64,000 bases of DNA, taken from positions 124,001-188,000 of the forward strand of contig WQZH01000001.1 in the NCBI GenBank assembly GCA_009780825.1. Direction: 5' to 3'. The position numbers and the translations under genes are program-made. Positions 61,592 to 64,000 of the stretch are shown in pieces (the stretch's first letter is position 1; each line of letters opens with the position of its first letter). Below the pieces are notes generated by a model. The model was not told where the DNA came from and searched no databases. It worked only from the letters and a program-made list of their open reading frames with translations. This stretch comes from Desulfobulbus sp. (lineage in GTDB: Bacteria > Desulfobacterota > Desulfobulbia > Desulfobulbales > Desulfobulbaceae).

Positions 61592-62278
61592 ATGACCACC
61601 AACCGCCAGCTCCTGCTTCCCTACGCCCTGCCGTACTTGGCCTATGTGGGGATTGCCTTGATACCGCTCTCTCTCCTGGGCCAACCCTTCAACTATCTGT
61701 GTCGTCTCGCCGTCGTCCCCCTGCTGCTCTTCTGGGCCTGGCGCTGGTATTGCCCCCTGACCGGCCCCAGGTCATTGCCCGGGTCGATCGCCACCGGTGC
61801 AGCCGCCGGACTGGTCGGACTGTTGCTGTGGCTCGCGCTGCTCGCCCCTTTTGTCCATCCGGACGAAGCTAGTCCCTGGACCTTGCTGGCATTTCTTCTC
61901 CGCCTCCTCAGCGCCGGTTTGGTGGTTCCGCTGTTTGAAGAACTGATGATGCGGGGATTTGTCTTCCGTCTGGTGTTCCAGTGGAATCAAGCGAGGCGGA
62001 CCGGGCAACCAGACCCACTGCATGTTGCCCTGGATCATCGCTCCATCAACGAGGTAACGCCCGGCAGCTGGTCATGGCCGGCGGTCATTGGCTCGACCCT
62101 GGCCTTCACTTCGGGCCATGTGGTGACCGAATGGCCGGCCGCTATAGCCTACGGCCTCCTCATGGCCTGGCTCGCCATCCGCCGGCAGGATCTGATCGCC
62201 TGCATCACCGCGCACGCGGTCACCAATATCTCCCTGGCCCTGTTTGTGTACGCCACCGACTCCTGGCATTTCTGGTGA
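61592..62278 (+). CDS. CPBP-family membrane protease, possibly exosortase-associated
   Basis: 228 residues, about six membrane helices. CPBP/Abi motifs are intact: EE at 116-117 with R121 (EELMMRGF), H176 in FTSGH, and H208/N212 in HAVTN, all implicated in glutamyl-type membrane proteolysis. The compact length and the C-terminal ATDSWHFW resemble the CAAX-protease-related family that accompanies PEP-CTERM/exosortase systems, and a PEP-CTERM protein is encoded at 12920. That link is inference; a general CPBP protease is the alternative. Confidence 0.82.
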   Translation: MTTNRQLLLPYALPYLAYVGIALIPLSLLGQPFNYLCRLAVVPLLLFWAWRWYCPLTGPRSLPGSIATGAAAGLVGLLLWLALLAPFVHPDEASPWTLLAFLLRLLSAGLVVPLFEELMMRGFVFRLVFQWNQARRTGQPDPLHVALDHRSINEVTPGSWSWPAVIGSTLAFTSGHVVTEWPAAIAYGLLMAWLAIRRQDLIACITAHAVTNISLALFVYATDSWHFW

Positions 62279-62339
62279 ACGGCCTCCCTATCGGGCCCGC
62301 CGTCGCTCTTCGCTGCTCTCCTTTCCGCCAACCGGCACC

Positions 62340-63599
62340 ATGCACAATTTCGTCTTTCACAACCCAACCAAAATCCTGTTTGGTCAGGGCACCCTCGAGG
62401 CCATCGGCCCGGAAACCAGGATCTGGGGCAAACGGATACTGCTCGTTTACGGCCGCTCCAGCTTAAGGCGCAATGGTCTCTACGACCAGATTCTTGCCTC
62501 GCTGCGTACAGCAGGCCTTGAAGTGGCCGAGCATGGCGGGGTGCGCGCCAATCCGCTGCTCTCCCACGCGCGCCAGGGCATCAGAGAGGCCAGGGCCCGA
62601 CAAGCGGAGGTGATTGTGGCCGCGGGCGGCGGCTCGGTCATTGATACCGCCAAGGCCATTGCCGCTGGCGTTCCGGTCGAGCACGACGTCTGGAAATTTT
62701 TCACTGGCAAAAAAAGCCTCAAGACCGCCTTGCCGGTGATCACGGTGCTCACTTTGGCCGCGTCCGGCTCGGAAATGAACTCGGGCATGGTGCTCACCAA
62801 CGATGCAACCAGGGAAAAATTCGGTTTCGGACACCGGCTGCTCCACCCCAAAACCTCGATCCTCGATCCTCAGGCCACCTACACTGTACCACCTGATCAT
62901 ACTGTCTTCGGCGCGGTCGATGCCATCAGCCATCTGCTGGAATTTTATCTGACTGCCGCGGACCCCGATATTCCGGTACAAGACCGGATGATGGAAGGGC
63001 TGGTCGAGAACAGCATGACCGCCTGTCGCCGCTGCCTGCGCGATCCCCGCGATTACTCCGGCCGCGCCAACCTGATGTGGACCGCCACCCTGGCTCTCAA
63101 TGGCCTGACCGCCGCCGGTCTCGGCCGAGTCGGTTTTCCCATGCACCTTATCGAACATTCCCTCAGCGCCCTCTACGACATTCCCCATGGCGCCGGTATG
63201 GCCGTGATCCTGCTCGGCTGGCTCCGTGCCCACCGGACGGCATTGGCCCATCGGATAGCCGGCCTCGGTCGGCGGCTGTTCCGTCTCACCGAATCCGATC
63301 CGCTCTTGGCGGCCGATCAGACCATTGCCCGGTTCGCGGACTGGCTTGCGGACGTCAAGGCCCCACTGACTTTGGCCGATCTCGGTATTGCAGCAGCTGA
63401 AATCCCCCACATCGCCGACAATACCCGCGGCCTGGCCCGGATCTGGAGGTTGGCCGAATATTCTCCGGAGCGGGTCGCCTCCATCCTCCTGCATTGTCTG
63501 GGCTCGGATGGACAGCAGACAACAATGAACCGCAGCAACACGTCGCACCAAGGCGCCCCTGGCGGCCAGTGCGGAGAAGAGAGCGATATTTCTCCATGA
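62340..63599 (+). CDS. Iron-containing alcohol dehydrogenase, BDH/YqhD type
   Basis: 419 residues from ATG at 62340. NFVFHNPTKILFGQGTLEAIG at the N-terminus, NAD(P) loop VAAGGGSVIDTAKAIAAG, LTLAASGSEMNSG, and metal ligands in DAISHLLEFY and IEHSLSALYDIPHGAGMAV. It matches the butanol dehydrogenase/YqhD aldehyde reductase group. About 25 extra C-terminal residues (SNTSHQGAPGGQCGEESD) are unlike the family. A role like KdnB in 8-amino-KDO synthesis cannot be excluded but motifs favour BDH. Confidence 0.93.
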   Translation: MHNFVFHNPTKILFGQGTLEAIGPETRIWGKRILLVYGRSSLRRNGLYDQILASLRTAGLEVAEHGGVRANPLLSHARQGIREARARQAEVIVAAGGGSVIDTAKAIAAGVPVEHDVWKFFTGKKSLKTALPVITVLTLAASGSEMNSGMVLTNDATREKFGFGHRLLHPKTSILDPQATYTVPPDHTVFGAVDAISHLLEFYLTAADPDIPVQDRMMEGLVENSMTACRRCLRDPRDYSGRANLMWTATLALNGLTAAGLGRVGFPMHLIEHSLSALYDIPHGAGMAVILLGWLRAHRTALAHRIAGLGRRLFRLTESDPLLAADQTIARFADWLADVKAPLTLADLGIAAAEIPHIADNTRGLARIWRLAEYSPERVASILLHCLGSDGQQTTMNRSNTSHQGAPGGQCGEESDISP

Positions 63600-63629
63600 C
63601 ATTCACTGGTTGATGCGGTAAATTAGACA

Positions 63630-63654
63630 CATTTTGCAACCTTGCAACAAAATG
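63630..63654. promoter_or_regulatory. Palindrome upstream of glgB
   Basis: CATTTTG and CAAAATG flank two TTGCAA-like units, 17 bases before the glgB ATG. It could be an operator or a small hairpin overlapping the ribosome-binding region. No regulator is identified. Confidence 0.3.
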
Positions 63655-63670
63655 AGGCACGCACGGAACA

Positions 63671-64000
63671 ATGGAGCACAATATCCCGGCCGGAAAGGCT
63701 ATCCCGACAGAATGGTTCAGCCATTTTGACCGTTACCTGATCAGCGAAGGCACGCACGAACGTGCCTACCAAAAACTGGGGGCCCATCTGGTGCGCCATG
63801 ATGGGGATGAGGGGGTCATTTTTGCCGTGTGGGCGCCTAATGCCCGCCAGGTCGAAGTGTTCGGCGATTTCAATGGCTGGAATCCCGCCCTGCATCCCAT
63901 GCATTCGTCCGATACCGGAATCTGGACGCTTTTCATCCCCGGCCTGGGTGAACATGCGGTCTACAAATACCGGGTCACCGCCCAGACGGGTGAGCAGTTC
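63671..64000 (+). CDS. glgB: 1,4-alpha-glucan branching enzyme GlgB (5' part)
   Basis: The first 110 residues are present; the gene continues past the right edge. After FDRYLISEGTHERAYQKLGAH comes the CBM48 domain of branching enzymes: GVIFAVWAPNARQVEVFGDFNGWN, then GIWTLFIPG and YKYRV. GlgB introduces alpha-1,6 branches in glycogen. The catalytic GH13 domain lies outside the window. Confidence 0.9.
   Translation, partial: MEHNIPAGKAIPTEWFSHFDRYLISEGTHERAYQKLGAHLVRHDGDEGVIFAVWAPNARQVEVFGDFNGWNPALHPMHSSDTGIWTLFIPGLGEHAVYKYRVTAQTGEQF

Noticed and set aside
62463..63602. 379-codon minus-strand open reading
   Set aside because: Antisense of the alcohol dehydrogenase gene.

Overview
The window is a dense, mostly single-copy bacterial chromosome segment of Gram-negative type: KDO activation (kdsB), outer-membrane and lipoprotein genes, cdaA-cdaR-glmM, hsp20-lon-ftsY and mpl/amgK/murU. 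DsrC- and DsrE-like sulfur-relay proteins, selenocysteine decoding (selB), B12 nucleotide-loop assembly (cobT), PilZ/GGDEF signalling and a PEP-CTERM protein together suggest a sulfur-metabolising Desulfobacterota (Deltaproteobacteria), plausibly a Desulfobulbus relative. This assignment is inference; no rRNA or tRNA gene was found.

Layout. 1-6 kb: envelope and cofactor genes (YvcK-like, kdsB, rsmJ, a KdnA-like aminotransferase, panC, a TPR membrane protein). 6-11 kb: xseA, a secreted protein, cobT and a DUF89/ARMT1-like protein. 11-14.5 kb: a PilZ protein, then sparse AT-rich DNA around a PEP-CTERM protein and a palindromic repeat element. 14.5-20.6 kb: cdaA-cdaR-glmM, an aminotransferase, a DjlA-like protein and a universal stress protein. 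20.6-26.7 kb: an emrA-nodT-emrB efflux operon divergent from a GAF/AAA+ sigma-54 activator, with a good -24/-12 promoter and repeated upstream sites between them. 26.7-35.6 kb: hsp20-lon-ftsY, an Mrp ATPase, an MBL hydrolase, selB and an alpha/beta hydrolase.

35.7-37.7 kb holds the most unusual locus: two consecutive genes, each encoding two fused DsrC/TusE-like domains, followed by a short DsrE-family gene whose active-site cysteine codon is an in-frame TGA. A hairpin of bacterial SECIS geometry follows the TGA. A sigma-70 promoter precedes the operon, a terminator closes it, and selB lies about 0.8 kb beyond. I read it as a selenium-dependent sulfur-relay module.

38-54 kb: a peroxiredoxin and a diguanylate cyclase flanking a transposase remnant; tilS; mpl; a murU-amgK-der operon; a eukaryote-type fused hisHF; a methyltransferase; a MITE whose end supplies the stop codon of an outer-membrane protein gene; rlhA and rdgB. 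54-64 kb: a second PilZ protein, pheA, uup, moaA, tsaD, rsmA, a small membrane protein, a CPBP protease-like protein, an iron alcohol dehydrogenase and the start of glgB.
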